Assembly: GCF_003350205.1 (NCBI RefSeq)
Contig: NZ_QLLC01000010.1
Span: 1-64,000 of the forward strand
Direction of reading: 5' to 3'
Source: Brevundimonas bullata
GTDB lineage: Bacteria > Pseudomonadota > Alphaproteobacteria > Caulobacterales > Caulobacteraceae
DNA length: 64,000 nt
The notes under the pieces were generated by a model that saw nothing but the letters and a program-made list of their open reading frames with translations, was not told where the DNA came from and searched no databases. A program made the position numbers and the translations under genes. Positions 45,136-56,338 of this stretch are shown piece by piece (position 1 is the first letter of the stretch; each line of letters starts with the position of its first letter).

Positions 45136-45984
45136 CTATCTGGCTCGCGCGCGAACCAGCCAGCAGGCGGCGGTGAAACGGGCGACGCCGTCAGCCACAA
45201 AGGGCGCGAAGGCCTGATTGACCGCGTCGATCACCGCGGTTCGGGTGGCTTCGTCCAGATCAGGCAGCATTTGGCCGACACGCCCCATGCGCGCGGCATA
45301 GGTCGCGAGGTCGTCTGCCGACAGGGTGCAGGGCACGTCGAGCGGCTGAATGTCGATGTCGCGCCATGCCGGCTCCAGAATGGCGCGCACTCGGTCGGCG
45401 TCGGCGAAGGCGAACTGGCCCGGCGCAGAGGGTTCGCGGGGCTCAAGTTTGGGCAGGTAGGGGGCGGAGGCCTGCTCGGCGGCGACCATGAAGGGGTTTT
45501 CCACCGTACCCCGCCAGGCGATGAAGGTCAGATCGCCTCCGTCACGAACGGCCCGGCGCAGATTGGCGAAGGCCGCTGCCGGGTCGTCGAAGAACATGAC
45601 GCCGAAGCGCGAGATGACGGCGTCGAAGCTGTCGGGCGCGAAGGCATGGCCTTGTGCGTCCCCGGCGATGAAATGGGCGTTGGTCAGGCCCTCGTTCTCG
45701 GCGCGACGGCGGGCGGCGGTGATCAGGGGCGCCGAGATATCCAGTCCTGTGCATTGCCCCTCGGGCGCCAGTCGTCGGGCGGCGGCGAGGGTCGTCGCGC
45801 CTGCCCCGCAACCGATATCGAGGATGTTGCGGGCGCCGCCGGCTGCGACTTCGTCCGCCAGCAGGCGCTCAAACGGCAGGAACAGGCGGTCCAGAAGTTG
45901 CTGCTGCTCGACCCAGACCTCGCCGCCGCGCGAGTTCCACAGGGCCGATTGCGTTTGATTGGGCGGGATAGGCGATTGGGTCAT
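45136..45984 (-). CDS. class I SAM-dependent methyltransferase
   Basis: 282 residues. SAM-binding motif I is ILDIGCGAGATTLAAARRL near residue 54, with GLDISAPLI near 79 as motif II and AVISRFGVMFFDDPAAAFANLRRAVRDGGDLTFIAWRG near 123-160. The C-terminal half (LEPREPSAPGQFAFADADRVR) is a cap region. Substrate unknown; the layout is similar to small-molecule or sterol/quinone-type methyltransferases. It is driven from a MerR-type promoter, see 46019-46049, and diverges from the MerR regulator. Confidence 0.9.
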   Translation of the reverse strand: MTQSPIPPNQTQSALWNSRGGEVWVEQQQLLDRLFLPFERLLADEVAAGGARNILDIGCGAGATTLAAARRLAPEGQCTGLDISAPLITAARRRAENEGLTNAHFIAGDAQGHAFAPDSFDAVISRFGVMFFDDPAAAFANLRRAVRDGGDLTFIAWRGTVENPFMVAAEQASAPYLPKLEPREPSAPGQFAFADADRVRAILEPAWRDIDIQPLDVPCTLSADDLATYAARMGRVGQMLPDLDEATRTAVIDAVNQAFAPFVADGVARFTAACWLVRARAR

Positions 45985-46018
45985 GGCGGCGTCCTTGTAT
46001 CTGGTCTTGAACCGCGCG

Positions 46019-46049
46019 ACGATACGACTTCAAGTCCACTTGAGGTCAA
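46019..46049 (-). promoter_or_regulatory. MerR-type promoter and operator of the methyltransferase
   Basis: On the minus strand -35 TTGACC (46049-46044) and -10 TATCGT (46024-46019) are 19 bp apart, the long spacer that MerR proteins correct by distorting DNA. The spacer holds the dyad ACCTCAAGT-GG-ACTTGAAGT (plus coordinates 46027-46046), near-identical to SoxR-type operators. The MerR gene starts at 46052, so the same site could also control its own transcription. Confidence 0.75.
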
Positions 46050-46051
46050 CC

Positions 46052-46498
46052 GTGAAATTGCTGGATATCGGCGAGGTGGCGGAGCTGTGCGGATTGCCGG
46101 CTTCGACGCTGCGATTCTATGAGGAAAAGGGACTGATCGCCTCGGTCGGGCGGCGCGGCTTGAGGCGGCTGTTCGACGGGGAGGCGCTGGACCGGCTGTC
46201 GCTGATCGCCCTCGGGCGCTCGGCGGGTTTCTCGCTGGACGAGATCGGGGACATGCTGGGTCTCGACGGTCCGCCGCGGATTGATCGGGCCAGGCTGGCG
46301 GAGAGGGCGGATGAGCTGGATCAGACGATCCGGCGGCTGACCGCCCTAAGCAAAGCCCTGCGTCATGCAGCGGAATGTCCGGCGCCCAGCCATATGGAGT
46401 GTCCGACGTTCAACCGCTTGCGGCGGGCGGCGGTGGCGCGTGGGCGCGAGGCTAGGTCCCCGGCGAAACGCGCGCCCAGTCCGAGGTCTGGTTCCTGA
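46052..46498 (+). CDS. MerR-family transcriptional regulator
   Basis: 148 residues from GTG 46052. The winged helix-turn-helix is complete: LLDIGEVAELCGLPASTLRFYEEKGLIASVGRRGLRRLFDGEALDRL. A long dimer helix with LGRSAGFSLDEIGDMLGL and RLAERADELDQTIRRLTAL follows, then HAAECPAPSHMECPTFNRLRRA, which holds two Cys (AEC and MEC) that could bind a metal or react with an inducer. SoxR's [2Fe-2S] CxCxxC pattern is not present. Its 3' end overlaps the convergent miaA gene by 47 nt. Confidence 0.9.
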   Translation: MKLLDIGEVAELCGLPASTLRFYEEKGLIASVGRRGLRRLFDGEALDRLSLIALGRSAGFSLDEIGDMLGLDGPPRIDRARLAERADELDQTIRRLTALSKALRHAAECPAPSHMECPTFNRLRRAAVARGREARSPAKRAPSPRSGS

Positions 46499-47402
46499 AC
46501 CAGGTCAGCTGGCGCTTGGCGTAGTGGCGGGTGGACAGGCGGATGGCGGCGATCGCCTGATCCAGCGAAGTCCGGCCCGACAGATGGGCGGCCAGTTCGG
46601 GGACGCCGACGGCCTTCATGGCGGGCAGGGTCGGGTCGAGGTTGCGGGCGAGCAGGGCGCGGACCTCGTCCAGGGCGCCGTTCTGGATCATCTGGCTGAC
46701 CCGGACGTCGCAGGCGGCGTAGAGGCGGTCGCGGGGCGGCTCGACGACGAGGGTCTCATAGGAGCCCGGCGTGAGCAGGGGCCGGGTGTCGGCCTTCCAG
46801 TCGCTGAGCGAGCGCTCGGTGGACTGGGCCACGGCCAGGGCGCGGATCAGGCGCTGGCGGTCGCCGGGGGTGATGGCGGCGGCGGCGGTCGGATCGACCT
46901 CGGCCAAGCGGCGACGGAAGGCGGCTTCGCCCTCAAGGTCATAGGCGGCCTGGACCGTGTCGCGGACGGCGTCGGGCACGGCGGGAATGTCGGCCAGGCC
47001 GCGCGTCAGGGCGTTGAAATAGAGGCCGGTGCCGCCGACCAGCAGGGCGGGGCGGTCCTGAGCGGTCAGTTCCTCCAGCAGCGGCATGACGGCGCGGGTC
47101 CAGCGGCCGACGGACCAGGACTCGGCGGCGTCGGCGACGCCGTAGAGGCGGTGTTCGGCGCGGGCTTCGTCCTCGATCGTGGGGCGGGCGCTGAGGACGC
47201 GCAGGTCGGCGTAGAGCTGCTGGCTGTCAGCGTTGACGATGACGGCGCCGGTTTTCTCCGCCATGTCCAGCGCCAGACGCGACTTGCCCGAGGCGGTGGG
47301 GCCGGCGATCAGGGTGAGGCGGGGCGTTTTGGTCAAAGGAACAGGCTCGCGAACAGGACCAGAGGGCGATAGAACGCCCGCGACCGGCCCGGCAAGGGCC
47401 AA
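46452..47402 (-). CDS. miaA: tRNA dimethylallyltransferase
   Basis: 316 residues. Adds dimethylallyl to A37 of tRNAs that read UNN codons. P-loop LIAGPTASGKSRLALDMA near 31, the SQQLYADLRVLSARPT segment near 60, GGTGLYFNALTRGLADIP near 123, and the ATRTYAKRQ-type RHYAKRQLTWFR near 292. The start codon at 47402 leaves 11 nt to the divergent mrp gene; the first 20 or so residues (VAGVLSPSGP) are weakly conserved, so a start further inside is possible. Confidence 0.94.
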   Translation of the reverse strand: MALAGPVAGVLSPSGPVREPVPLTKTPRLTLIAGPTASGKSRLALDMAEKTGAVIVNADSQQLYADLRVLSARPTIEDEARAEHRLYGVADAAESWSVGRWTRAVMPLLEELTAQDRPALLVGGTGLYFNALTRGLADIPAVPDAVRDTVQAAYDLEGEAAFRRRLAEVDPTAAAAITPGDRQRLIRALAVAQSTERSLSDWKADTRPLLTPGSYETLVVEPPRDRLYAACDVRVSQMIQNGALDEVRALLARNLDPTLPAMKAVGVPELAAHLSGRTSLDQAIAAIRLSTRHYAKRQLTWFRNQTSDWARVSPGT

Positions 47403-47413
47403 GGAGCAGAGCC

Positions 47414-48484
47414 TTGATCGACCGCACCGCTGTAATCGCCGCCCTCGACGCCGTCATCGACCCGAAATCGGGACAGGGGCTGGTCGCCGCCGGTCTGGTT
47501 CAGGGGCTGACGGTGGCCGAGGATCGCGCGGGCTTCGTCATGGAGGTTCCGGCAGGCGAGACGGCGATCTACGCCCCCGTGCGCGACGCAGCCGAGGCGG
47601 CGTTGAAGGCCATGCCGGGCATGGCGCGGGTATCCGTCGTGCTGACCGCTGAGGCCGTGGCGGCTGCGGCTCCCCGTCGCACGGCTGGCCTGTCGAAGGC
47701 CGCGACCGATCAGGGGCGGGCTAAGGCGCCGGTTCCGACCGAGCGTCCGGCCCATGTGAAGCGTGTTCTGGCGGTGGCCAGCGGCAAGGGCGGGGTCGGC
47801 AAGTCGACGGTGGCGGTCAATCTGGCGGCGGCGCTGGCGGCGAGGGGCCTGTCGGTCGGTATTCTGGACGCCGACGTCTATGGACCGTCGCTGCCGACCA
47901 TGCTGGGGCTGTCGGGCCAGCCGGCCTATGTGGACGGGGCCATCGTGCCGCACGTCGCGTTTGGGCTGAAGGCCATGTCGGTGGGGCTGTTGACCAAGGC
48001 CGACGACGCCATGATCTGGCGCGGGCCGATGGCGTCGCAGGCCATCACTCAAATGCTGACCCAGACGCTTTGGGGCACGGAGGAAGCGCCGCTGGACGTG
48101 CTGGTGGTCGATCTGCCGCCCGGCACAGGCGACGTGCAACTGACCCTGATCCAGAAGACGCCGCTGGACGGGGCGGTCATTGTCTCGACCCCGCAGGAGG
48201 TGGCGCTGGCCGATGCGCGCCGCGCCCACACCCTGTTCCAGAGGGTCAATGTGCCGACCCTGGGCCTGATCGAGAACATGAGCGGAGAGGTGTTCGGGCG
48301 CGGCGGGGCCGAGGCCGAGGCGGCCCGGCTGGGCGTGGCCTTCCTCGGCGACCTGCCGCTGGACGCGGCCCTGCGTCAGGCGGGGGATGCAGGTCGGCCG
48401 CTGGTTTCGGCGGAGCCGTACGGCGAAGTGGCGGCCCGGTTCGCGGCGGTCGCGGCCAGGGTGGCGGAAGGTCTTGGCCTCTAG
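47414..48484 (+). CDS. Mrp/ApbC family Fe-S carrier P-loop ATPase
   Basis: 356 residues. An N-terminal FSCA (DUF59-like) domain spans 1-80, and a deviant Walker A VASGKGGVGKSTVAVNLAAAL is near 118. ILDADVYGPSLPTMLGLSG near 152, VVDLPPGTGDVQLT near 232 and LADARRAHTLFQRVNVPTLGLIENMSGEVFGRGGAEAEA near 264-300 follow. The CPxC motif normally found just after ENMS (ENMSYFVCPHCG-type) is absent: ENMSGEVFGRGG runs straight on. That motif holds the bridging Fe-S cluster in family members, so cluster binding here must differ or the protein has another role. Confidence 0.9.
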   Translation: MIDRTAVIAALDAVIDPKSGQGLVAAGLVQGLTVAEDRAGFVMEVPAGETAIYAPVRDAAEAALKAMPGMARVSVVLTAEAVAAAAPRRTAGLSKAATDQGRAKAPVPTERPAHVKRVLAVASGKGGVGKSTVAVNLAAALAARGLSVGILDADVYGPSLPTMLGLSGQPAYVDGAIVPHVAFGLKAMSVGLLTKADDAMIWRGPMASQAITQMLTQTLWGTEEAPLDVLVVDLPPGTGDVQLTLIQKTPLDGAVIVSTPQEVALADARRAHTLFQRVNVPTLGLIENMSGEVFGRGGAEAEAARLGVAFLGDLPLDAALRQAGDAGRPLVSAEPYGEVAARFAAVAARVAEGLGL

Positions 48485-48932
48485 CGACGGGGAGCGGGTT
48501 GGCTATTGCACTACATCTAGAAAAAAACAGTGCAATTGGCGCAATAAGCGGCGGCGGCTTTGCTCCCGCTGATCTCGGCCTGAGCCGGGAGTGAGCGGGA
48601 CCAGATCACGGCGTCAGGCACGGTTTTCGCAAGGGTCTGAGCCGGGGGCCTGGGCGGACCGGGGCGGGCGGCGATGTCAAAGAACAGCCCGCAGTCTGGG
48701 CCTATTCTAGGCCTCGGCGCGCAAATGAGGCTGATCTCCAGGTCTAGGCCTGTCTTTTCAATGGTTTGCGCCTGAGACTTGTGATGGCTGGACGGCGATA
48801 GCGCGCGCATCCGGGCCTTTGTCAGACGTAGGCGAGGCGGCTTCGCCGAGGCGAAGCGCCGACCCTCATCCGGCCCTGCGGGCCACCTTCTCCCACCGGG
48901 AGAAGGAAGCCAGCCAGGCGAAGGAAGGCGAT
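48485..48932. other. 448-nt intergenic region
   Basis: This region lies between the mrp stop and the parE stop on the opposite strand, so it is a converging junction. It contains a run of A residues (AAAAAAA near 48522), two short palindromes and a REP-like element at 48863-48907. No gene is supported: the open frames here lack good starts and codon structure. Confidence 0.5.
48863..48907. repeat. REP-like palindromic element
   Basis: CCCTCATCC starts a unit with two hairpins: GGCCC-TGC-GGGCC (48872-48884) and CTTCTCCC-ACC-GGGAGAAG (48887-48906). The type CCCTCATCCGG...GGGAGAAGG is a widespread dispersed element in proteobacteria. A half copy (CCTCAAGGGGAGAAGGAAG) sits at about 53-72, next to the hemB end. 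Confidence 0.6.
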
Positions 48933-51062
<2,130 letters not shown>

Positions 51063-52503
51063 CTACGCAGTCTGCGGTGATTCGGGGACCGGACTGGTAG
51101 GCTCCGCGTCGCTTCGGGGCAAGCGTCACCCGGTCGAACGGCGGCTCGGGATAGACGGCGCGCGCCAGGATCGCCAGGCACAGGGTCCAGGGCAGGCTCT
51201 GGGCGCTGAGCAGTACGCTCTCGGAGAAGGTCAGCAGGATATAGACGCTGAGATAGGCGATGCCCCAGAAGCCCTCGCGCAGGCCCGCCGTCGGCAGGCG
51301 CAGCAGGGTCAGGACATAGGACGAGGTCATGATCGTCCCGACCAGAACGGCGCCGGGCCAACCCAGCTGGACCAGCAGGTCGATCCAGCCGTTGTGGGCC
51401 GAGGGCACGACCCAGCCTGTCTGATAGCGAACCCAGAGCGCGGGCTCAGAGTCCAGTCCCCAGAAGGCGTTGTAGCCGTAGCCGGTCCAGGGGCGCTCGG
51501 CGATCTTGACGAACAGGGCGTCCCAGATTCCTGTGCGCCCGGTGAGGGACGGGTCCTTGCCGAGGGCGGCGAGAATCTCGGCGGATTCATAGGTCCACAG
51601 CCACCAGCCCGCTGCGCCGCCGACGACGCCCATCCAGACGGCGGCGACCGCCAGGGCGGGGCCTCCGCGCTTGAGCGTCCAAAGCGCGCCGACCATGCCG
51701 ACGCCCAGCATGATGCAGAGCAGGGAGGTCTTGGACCGGGCCGCCAAGACCAGCAGAATGCAAAGCAGGATGGTCAGCAGCGGCGTCTTCCACCGCCGAT
51801 CTTCGGATGCAGCCCAGGCCGCAGCCGCGGTTCCCCCCGCAGCCATGACCATCCCCATCTGATTCTTCTCGTACCAGATGCCGCGCCACATCCCGGCGTT
51901 GACGTCTTGATGCACGCCGATGGAGGGGACGGCGAAGACCATGAGGATGCTCAGCAGCCCCATGATGAAAGCGCAGTGGGTCAGCAAGCGCGGCAGGCAA
52001 TGCCCGTGGAAGCTCGTTCCCAGATACATGGCGAACGAGCCGCTGATGACCATGGCGATGACCCGGCGGCCGGTCATGGACGGGTCGATCGACCAGTATT
52101 TGGAGGCGAAGGCCAGGGACACGATACAGGCCCAGGCGAGCACGGCGGGCCAGGCCCGCGCGATGGTCTTGAAACGCAGCAGGACCAGGCCGGCGACGAT
52201 GGCGTAAACCGGCAGCCAGAACAGGCGCAGCAGCGGCGTCTCGCCCTGATCCGGCGCCAACACCGGCCCGATCAGGGCGCCGGTCAGCATGCAGACGACA
52301 AAGCCCGCCGCGACCTGTTCCCATAGGGGCGGGCCGGGGGGGATGACTTCAGGCTCTGGACGGACGGCGCGCACGGCGGCACGGTCGCCGAACAGGGTTA
52401 AGGAAGGGTAGGGGCATGACCAGTCTGATGCGCGTCCGGCGGGAGGGGGAGCACGCCAAGGTCGGCTTCGTCGAGCTGTTTTCGCGGATTTTGGGGGAAG
52501 AGA

Positions 52504-53286
52504 ATGCTGGAGTTGTTGTTTGGTCGTCGGGTGCGGCCGAAGCCGTTTCTGGATGAAGACGTGCAGGAGTGGCACCTGACGACCTGGGCGCTTTTGCTAG
52601 AGCGGTTCGGAGGAGAGGCGCCCTTTCGCGAGACGCCGCTGGTGCTGCCGACGCCCGACTATTTTCCGGCGACCGAGGCGCAGGGGCACGAGCGTGTTCA
52701 GCACATCCTTCGATGCGTCATGAACCTCATGGGTATCGGCGACTGGCCGTGTCGGCTGGAGGCGCTGCCGGAGCGGAGAGGCGGGATGCAGGTCGGCGCC
52801 TTCCTGACGCTGGAAGGCGAGGATGAACCGAACGGAACCTTCCATTTCGATGCGGACGGCGTCGCCGTGATCTCATATTCGCCGGAGCTGGTGGAGCGGA
52901 CCTCGGACCTCGTCGCGACCTTGGCGCACGAGGCGGCGCACTACCTGCTGTCGGGGCAGGCGGATCTGGTCGAGAACGAGACCCATGAACTCGCCACGGA
53001 TCTGATGGTCGCCTACACGGGCTTCGGCCTGTTCGGGGCCAATGCGGCCTTCAGCTTCGCCCAGCACGGCGACGCCTTCAGTCAGGGCTGGATGAGCCGT
53101 CGGTCGGGCTATCTGTCGCCGCGCAGTTGGGCCTTTGCACTGGCCGTATTCGCCGCGCTCAAGGGCGACGACGGCGATATGGATCGCTGGCTGAAGCCGG
53201 AGGTCGCGCAACTGCGAAAGGCGGCCAGCCGCTATCTGGAGCGCTACCCGCAGGTTCTGGAGGGGATGCGGCGGGCGTTCGTCTAG
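52504..53286 (+). CDS. HExxH-containing putative zinc protein
   Basis: 260 residues. A zinc-binding motif LAHEAAHYLL is seen at about residues 140-149 (His142, Glu143, His146), and a downstream acidic segment ENETHELATDLMVAYTG near 159-175 could supply the third ligand. No signal peptide, no membrane segment, so cytosolic. N-terminal domain (DEDVQEWHLTTWALLLERFGG) is unassigned. It could be a gluzincin-like peptidase, but no named family is recognised. Divergent from the O-antigen-ligase-like gene; its stop overlaps the convergent uvrD stop by 4 nt. Confidence 0.75.
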   Translation: MLELLFGRRVRPKPFLDEDVQEWHLTTWALLLERFGGEAPFRETPLVLPTPDYFPATEAQGHERVQHILRCVMNLMGIGDWPCRLEALPERRGGMQVGAFLTLEGEDEPNGTFHFDADGVAVISYSPELVERTSDLVATLAHEAAHYLLSGQADLVENETHELATDLMVAYTGFGLFGANAAFSFAQHGDAFSQGWMSRRSGYLSPRSWAFALAVFAALKGDDGDMDRWLKPEVAQLRKAASRYLERYPQVLEGMRRAFV

Positions 53287-55634
53287 GCGACCTTCTCGAC
53301 GAAGCTGTCGATGACCTTTTTCTCGCCGGCCTTTTCGAAGGCGACGACCAGCTTGTTGCCCTCGACGGCGCGGACGGCGCCGTAGCCGAACTTCTGATGG
53401 AAGACGCGGTCGCCGCGGGACCAGTCGCTGCCGGGCTTGGAGACGGCGGTGGCGATCAGGCGGCCGTCGCCCTCGATGATGGCCTTGCGGGCGGGCGTGG
53501 AGGCGGAGCGCGCCGGCTGGCCCGAGGTGAAGCTCTGGGCGCGTTTCCAGCCGGGGCTGGAATAGCCGCTGCCGAAGGAGGGGGCGTCGTCCCAGCGGCT
53601 CTTGGCCTCCTTCATGCCGGTCGAGGCGCCGTAGTAGCCGGTGTCCGACTGGGGCTCGACGTGGGCGAGGGGCAGTTCGTCGACGAAGCGGCTGGGCAGT
53701 TGCGAGGTCCAGCGGCCATAGACCAGACGGTTGGCGGCGAAGCTGATGCGCGCATCCTGCTTGGCGCGGGTGACGCCGACGTAGGCGAGGCGGCGTTCTT
53801 CTTCGAGGCCCTTCACGCCCTTCTCGTCGATGCTGCGCTGTGAGGGGAAGACGCCTTCCTCCCAGCCGGGCAGGAAGACCAGAGGGAACTCCAGCCCCTT
53901 GGCGCCGTGCAGGGTCATGATCTGCACCGCGCCGCTTTCGGACTCGGGCGCGGCCCGGTCGAGGTCCATGACCAGGGAGACGTGCTCCAGATAGGCTTGC
54001 AGGGTGTCGAAGGCCTGCATGGCCTGGGTCAGTTCCTTGAGGTTGTCGAGGCGGGTCTGGCCGCTGGTGCGATCGGCCTTCTGCATGTCGGTGTAGCCGC
54101 TCTCGTCCAGCAGGGTTTCCGTCACCTGCCAGTGGGGCGTGCCCATGGTCGCCAGATCGCGCCAGCGGTCGAGGTCGCGGACGAAGTTGGCCAGGGGGGT
54201 GCGCGTGCGGGCCTGAAGCTCATCCGTCGTGATCAGGTGGCGAACGGCCTGCATGGCCGAGACGCCGTTCTCGCGCGCGATGTGCAGGATCTTCTGGACG
54301 CTGGTCTCGCCGATGCCGCGCTTGGGCACGTTGACGATGCGCTCGAAGGCCAGATCGTCGTCCTCGGACTGGATCAGGCGCAGGTAGGCGTGGGCGTCGC
54401 GGATCTCGGCGCGCTCGAAGAAGCGCGGGCCGCCGATGACCTGATAGGGGACGGCCAGCATGACGAAGCGCTCTTCGAACGCCCGCATCTGGAAGGAGGC
54501 GCGGACCAGGACGGCCATGTCCCGGTATTTCATGCCCGACTTGCGGGCGGTCTCGATCTCGTCGGCGATCAGGCGGGCCTCGGCCTCACCGTCCCAGACG
54601 CCCCGTACGCGGACCTTGTCGCCGCTTTCGTCCTCGGTCCACAGGGTCTTGCCCAGACGGTCCTGATTGGTCGCGATGAGGGCCGAGGCGGCGCCGAGGA
54701 TATGCTTGGTCGAGCGGTAGTTGCGCTCCAGCTTGACGATCTTGGCGCCGGGGAAGTCGCGTTCGAAGCGCAGGATGTTGTCCACCTCGGCCCCACGCCA
54801 GCCGTAGATCGACTGATCGTCGTCGCCGACGCAGCAGACATTGCCGGTGGAGGCGGTCAGCAGGCGCAGCCACAGGTACTGGGCGACGTTGGTGTCCTGA
54901 TACTCGTCCACCAGGATGTAGCGGAACCGGCGACGATATTCCTCAGCCAGGTCAGCGTGTTTCGACAGGATGGTGAGGTTGTGCAGCAGCAGGTCGCCGA
55001 AGTCGCAGGCGTTCAGCGTGGCCAGGCGCTTCTGATAGGCGGCGTAGAGGGCTTGGCCCTTGCCGTTGGCGAAGTCTTCGCCCGGCGGCAGCTTATCGGG
55101 CGTCCAGCCGCGGTTCTTCCAGTGGTCGATCAGGTGGGCCAGCGACTTGGGCGTGTGCTTCTTGGTGTCGATATTGGCGGCTTCGAGCAGTTGCTTCAGC
55201 AGCCGTTCCTGATCGTCAGTGTCCAGGATGGTGAAGCTGGACTTCAGCCCGACCAGTTCGGCGTGACGGCGAAGGATCTGGGCCGCGACCGAGTGGAAGG
55301 TGCCGAGCCAGCGCAGGCCCTCGGCCGAGGGGCCGATCAGGTGGGTGATCCGCTCGCGCATCTCGCGCGCGGCCTTGTTGGTGAAGGTGACGACCAGCAG
55401 TTCCCAGGGCTTGGCCCGGCCTGTGGCCAGGATGTGGGCCAGACGGGTGGTCAGGACGCGGGTCTTGCCGGTGCCGGCGCCGGCCAGGACCAGAACCGGC
55501 CCCTCGGTCGTCTCGACCGCCAGCCTCTGTTCGGGGTTCAGGCCGGACAGGTAGTCGCGAACGCCAGCGGCGGCGCCATCGGGCGACTGGGCGCGCGCGA
55601 GGTCGGAAATGCGGGGGGCGGGCAGGTCGGTCAC
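53283..55634 (-). CDS. uvrD: ATP-dependent DNA helicase UvrD/PcrA
   Basis: 783 residues from GTG 55634. SF1 3'-5' helicase for nucleotide excision and mismatch repair. Motif I GAGTGKTRVLTTRLAH near 53, Ia VVTFTNKAAREMRERI, motif II VDEYQDTNVAQYLWLRLL near 247, III GDDDQSIYGWRGAEVDNI near 274, IV NYRSTKHIL near 305, V MTLHGAKGLEFPLVFLPGWEEG near 569, VI RRLAYVGVTRAK near 610. A PcrA-like C-terminal Tudor tail is present (GDRVFHQKFGYGAVRAVEGNKLVVAFEKAG). Upstream is a one-mismatch GAAC-N7-GCAC, not accepted as an SOS box. Confidence 0.95.
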   Translation of the reverse strand: MTDLPAPRISDLARAQSPDGAAAGVRDYLSGLNPEQRLAVETTEGPVLVLAGAGTGKTRVLTTRLAHILATGRAKPWELLVVTFTNKAAREMRERITHLIGPSAEGLRWLGTFHSVAAQILRRHAELVGLKSSFTILDTDDQERLLKQLLEAANIDTKKHTPKSLAHLIDHWKNRGWTPDKLPPGEDFANGKGQALYAAYQKRLATLNACDFGDLLLHNLTILSKHADLAEEYRRRFRYILVDEYQDTNVAQYLWLRLLTASTGNVCCVGDDDQSIYGWRGAEVDNILRFERDFPGAKIVKLERNYRSTKHILGAASALIATNQDRLGKTLWTEDESGDKVRVRGVWDGEAEARLIADEIETARKSGMKYRDMAVLVRASFQMRAFEERFVMLAVPYQVIGGPRFFERAEIRDAHAYLRLIQSEDDDLAFERIVNVPKRGIGETSVQKILHIARENGVSAMQAVRHLITTDELQARTRTPLANFVRDLDRWRDLATMGTPHWQVTETLLDESGYTDMQKADRTSGQTRLDNLKELTQAMQAFDTLQAYLEHVSLVMDLDRAAPESESGAVQIMTLHGAKGLEFPLVFLPGWEEGVFPSQRSIDEKGVKGLEEERRLAYVGVTRAKQDARISFAANRLVYGRWTSQLPSRFVDELPLAHVEPQSDTGYYGASTGMKEAKSRWDDAPSFGSGYSSPGWKRAQSFTSGQPARSASTPARKAIIEGDGRLIATAVSKPGSDWSRGDRVFHQKFGYGAVRAVEGNKLVVAFEKAGEKKVIDSFVEKVA

Positions 55635-55768
55635 AGGATAAGCGGCTCACGCAGGGCGGATTCGGGGGAGAACATAAGCAGCACAGAGGCCAAAGTCAGG
55701 CCCCGATTGAAAATGGCCGATGGGAACCGCCAAGCCTGACCCTCGTTCTCACGACCTCAGGGGAAGCA

Positions 55769-55969
55769 ATGGAAGGGAAACGAATGGCCGAGAGTTCAAG
55801 CGGAGGCGGAAACGCCGGACTGGCCTTCATCGTCGGCGGCCTGGTGGTCGTGGTGGCGGTGTTGGCCTGGTTCCTGTTGGGCCGTGGCGGCGCGCCGGAA
55901 ACCAAGGATATCGACGTGGACGTGAAACTGCCCGAGGTGTCGGCTCCGGCCGTGCCGAGCGGCCAGTAA
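55769..55969 (+). CDS. small single-pass membrane protein (paralogue 1)
   Basis: 66 residues. One transmembrane helix (LAFIVGGLVVVVAVLAWFLL, about 18-37) follows a short Gly/Ser N-terminus, and the C-terminal part (DIDVDVKLPEVSAPAVPS) is periplasmic or cytosolic and acidic. Two starts (55769 and 55784) both have plausible upstream purine runs. Paralogous to the next gene. Function unknown. Confidence 0.7.
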   Translation: MEGKRMAESSSGGGNAGLAFIVGGLVVVVAVLAWFLLGRGGAPETKDIDVDVKLPEVSAPAVPSGQ

Positions 55970-55980
55970 GGAGGCTCTGA

Positions 55981-56292
55981 ATGACGGACCCCAATATCCC
56001 GCCGCCTGAGCGCGTTGTGCACCAGACGACGATCAACACCACGGCCCCGGAGCGGAAGGGAGGCGGCGGCATGCTGGCCTTCATCGTCGGCGGCCTGATC
56101 GTCGCCGTCGCCGTGATCGGCTGGTTCCTCTATTCCGGCGGGCGGGCGCCCGTTGTGCCGGAAGCGCCGGAGGTCAATCTGGACATCAATGTCCCCGCGC
56201 CGAAGCTGCCGGACACGCCGCGCATGCCGGACATGCCGCGCCCGGCCGAACCGCCGACCGTGACCGCGCCCGCGGCTGAGCCGCAGGGCTGA
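55981..56292 (+). CDS. small single-pass membrane protein (paralogue 2)
   Basis: 103 residues. The TM segment MLAFIVGGLIVAVAVIGWFLYSGG matches that of the preceding gene position by position (AFIVGGL.V.VAV..WFL), followed by a Pro-rich tail with VNLDINVPAPKLPDTPRMP. The N-terminus VVHQTTINTTAPERKGGGG is different and lengthened. Spacing to gene 1 is 11 nt, so a tandem duplication in one transcript; a terminator follows at 56339-56372. Confidence 0.72.
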   Translation: MTDPNIPPPERVVHQTTINTTAPERKGGGGMLAFIVGGLIVAVAVIGWFLYSGGRAPVVPEAPEVNLDINVPAPKLPDTPRMPDMPRPAEPPTVTAPAAEPQG

Positions 56293-56338
56293 GACTAGGA
56301 GACGCTGCCCGCGCAGGGCGGTCGTGAAGCGTTTATGA

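Noticed and set aside
55670..55684. GAAC-N7-GCAC upstream of uvrD as an SOS box.
   Set aside because: One mismatch to GAAC-N7-GAAC; such near matches are expected by chance, unlike the exact site at 25149.
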